From Melioribacteraceae bacterium (GTDB lineage: Bacteria; Bacteroidota; Ignavibacteria; Ignavibacteriales; Melioribacteraceae), in contig WGAL01000251.1 in the NCBI GenBank assembly GCA_015494845.1, positions 1 through 7,853 of the forward strand: a stretch of DNA of 7,853 nucleotides, written 5' to 3'. Each line of letters opens with the position of its first letter. Position 1 is the first letter of the stretch. Shown one piece after another: positions 6,542-7,853 of this stretch. A model generated the notes under the pieces. It did no database searches. It was not told the DNA's origin and saw nothing but the letters and a program-made list of their open reading frames with translations. The position numbers and the translations under genes are program-made.

Positions 6542-6583
6542 CGACGAAAATTCGTCACTCTACGACAAATTTTTGTCACTTTT
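6542..6583. repeat. Two tandem 21-bp repeats, each with a 6-2-6 dyad (candidate enhancer sites)
   Basis: Plus-strand 6542-6562 and 6563-6583 align without gaps at 15 of 21 positions. Each holds a perfect inverted repeat with a 2-base centre: GACGAA-AA-TTCGTC (6543-6556) and GACAAA-TT-TTTGTC (6564-6577). The centres are 21 bp apart, two helical turns, and lie about 146 and 167 bp upstream of the predicted sigma-54 start. That is a normal place for activator-binding sites. The second dyad lies inside the last codons of the regulator gene. An alternative is a weak terminator for that gene. Confidence 0.55.
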
Positions 6584-7853
6584 TATTCCGTATTTTTGCA
6601 ATTTGTAGTGAAGCGTTTGACGCGGAATTTTCAAATCTGTTGCGGTTTTACTCACATTGTATTCGTTTTTTGCAAAAACTTGTTTGATTATTTCAGCTTC
6701 GTAATTTTGGACGAGTTCGTCGAGGGATTTCCCTGCCAAATCAAAATCCTTACGAATTGTTCTTGCATTTCCGTTAAGCAATTCCTCAGGGAAATCGTTC
6801 AGCGAAATTATCTCGTCCTGCGCCATAATTGTTATTCTTTCAACCAAATTTTTAAGTTCGCGAACGTTGCCAGGCCAATCGTACGACGAAAAAAATCGCT
6901 CGACTTCGCTTGAAAATCCTTTTATGTTTTTCCTAAATTTTTTCGAATAGAAATTCAAAAAATATTTTGCAAGAATTAACGCGTCCTCTTTACGGTTACG
7001 CAAAGGCGGAACTTCAATTCTCAACACGTTTAATCTAAAATACAAGTCGCTTCTGAATTCTTTTTTGTCGATTGCTTCGAGAAGATTTTTATTCGTAGCG
7101 GCGATAATTCTAACGTTTACGCGAATGTTTTCCGTCGCGCCGAGCCTGCGGAATTGCTTGTTCTCAAGCAATCTTAATAATTTCGCTTGCAACCCAGGAC
7201 TCATCTCGCCGATTTCATCAAGGAAAACCGTGCCGCCGTTTGCTTTTTCAATTAATCCGATTTTCCGATCGCGCGCGTCGGTAAAAGCGCCTTTTTCGTA
7301 TCCGAACAATTCGCTTTCGAGCAAATTTTCGGGCAAGGACGCGCAATTTATTTCGATAAACGGCTTATCGGCTCTTTTGCTTTTTTCATGCAAAGCGCGG
7401 GCAACAAGTTCCTTCCCCACCCCGCTTTCGCCCGTAATCAGAACCGTTTCTTCGTCGTATTGCGCAAACTGAATAATTTGTTGTTTAACAAGTCTTATTG
7501 CAGGACTAATTCCCAAAATTCTTTCGAACGCCGTATCTTCCGTTTCTTTCCGAGAAAGTTCTTTTACTTTACGTTTTAACGATTGCGTTTCCAACGCGAG
7601 TTTTGTTATAAGTTTTATCGCGTCGGCTTTGAATGGCTTTTTTATGTAATCGTACGCGCCGAGTTTCAACGCGCGCACGGCAGATTCCACGGACGCAAAG
7701 CCGGTAATTATTATCACAAGAATTTCCGGACGGATTTCCTTGATTTTTTGCAACAAATCAATTCCGTGAATGTCAGGCAAATTCAAATCGAGGAAAGCAA
7801 TATCTGCGTCGTTTTCTTCCAAAAATTTCAACGCTTTTTCTCCGTTCGGGAAA
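6560..7853 (-). CDS. Sigma-54-dependent response regulator, NtrC/AtoC family, partial at the right edge
   Basis: The frame is open through the right edge, giving 430 visible residues. Judging by the phospho-acceptor position, roughly 30 N-terminal receiver residues are missing. Receiver residues seen (fragment numbering): Asp22 in FLDLNLPD, Thr50 in IIITGFAS and Lys72 in IKKPF. The AAA+ domain has Walker A GESGVGKE (141-148), Walker B TVFLDEIGEM (208-217) and arginine-finger region FRSDLYFRLNV (266-276). The sigma-54 contact loop reads GAFTDA (188-193) instead of GAFTGA. The C-terminus is a Fis-type helix-turn-helix (NVSKTATDLKIPRQTLHYKL). A TTG at 7831 is only an internal Leu codon. Phosphorylation by a partner kinase, probably encoded outside the window, should let it activate sigma-54 promoters. 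The adjacent porin-liv promoter is the likely target. Confidence 0.95.
   Translation of the reverse strand, partial: FPNGEKALKFLEENDADIAFLDLNLPDIHGIDLLQKIKEIRPEILVIIITGFASVESAVRALKLGAYDYIKKPFKADAIKLITKLALETQSLKRKVKELSRKETEDTAFERILGISPAIRLVKQQIIQFAQYDEETVLITGESGVGKELVARALHEKSKRADKPFIEINCASLPENLLESELFGYEKGAFTDARDRKIGLIEKANGGTVFLDEIGEMSPGLQAKLLRLLENKQFRRLGATENIRVNVRIIAATNKNLLEAIDKKEFRSDLYFRLNVLRIEVPPLRNRKEDALILAKYFLNFYSKKFRKNIKGFSSEVERFFSSYDWPGNVRELKNLVERITIMAQDEIISLNDFPEELLNGNARTIRKDFDLAGKSLDELVQNYEAEIIKQVFAKNEYNVSKTATDLKIPRQTLHYKLQKYGIKSDKNLS

Noticed and set aside
6543..6577. Dyads after the response regulator as an intrinsic terminator
   Set aside because: Stems are short and AT-rich with 2-base centres and no solid T tract. 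The tandem 21-bp layout fits protein binding better, though a weak terminator is not excluded.
7829..7831. TTG at 7831 as the start of the response regulator
   Set aside because: The frame continues upstream to the window edge with plausible receiver residues (FPNGEKA). A start here would delete the first beta strand and acidic residues of the receiver domain.
1..7853. CRISPR arrays, tRNA or rRNA genes, insertion sequences, prophage or toxin-antitoxin genes
   Set aside because: I found no regularly spaced repeats, cloverleaf-like or ribosomal sequence, transposase frames or terminal inverted repeats. The window is filled by the seven genes listed and their short spacers.

Overview
The window carries one block of genes, all read from the minus strand (right to left). 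It encodes an outer-membrane-to-cytoplasm uptake route for amino acids or related compounds, preceded by a two-component transcription activator. The organism is a diderm (Gram-negative-type) bacterium: there is a beta-barrel outer-membrane protein with a signal peptide and a C-terminal Phe, and a sigma-54 activator. The DNA is AT-rich, and the genes have strong Shine-Dalgarno sequences (AGGAGG, GGAGG, AGGAG) at 4 to 6 nt spacing, which argues against typical Bacteroidota. The phylum cannot be fixed from the window. A low-GC lineage near Ignavibacteriota/Fibrobacterota or Desulfobacterota is a guess.

Layout in transcription order. (1) 7853-6560: an NtrC-family sigma-54 response regulator, cut by the right edge. 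(2) 6559-6351: a dense regulatory region with two tandem dyads 21 bp apart, a sigma-70-like promoter, a CRP/FNR-like palindrome and a near-consensus sigma-54 promoter. (3) 6350-5265: an outer-membrane barrel protein, ending in an intrinsic terminator. (4) 5193-3952: a lipoprotein solute-binding protein (LivK type), followed by a GC-rich hairpin. (5) 3859-559: livH, livM, livG and livF, with junctions between a 1-base overlap and 13 bp. (6) 543-1: a CBS-CBS-ACT (AcuB-like) protein, cut by the left edge.

How it fits together: the porin would let the substrate cross the outer membrane, the tethered binding protein would capture it, LivHM would form the channel and LivGF would drive it. The CBS-ACT protein at the operon end may sense adenylate charge or an amino acid. 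The adjacent activator probably switches on the porin promoter through sigma-54. The terminator before livK and the hairpin after it would give a stepped output: porin above binding protein above permease.

The transporter is a canonical HAAT/LIV system and nothing here proves a new system. The parts most worth a second look are the layered promoter, the GAFTDA variant of the activator, the non-canonical LivG signature motif, and the co-transcribed porin and CBS-ACT genes.
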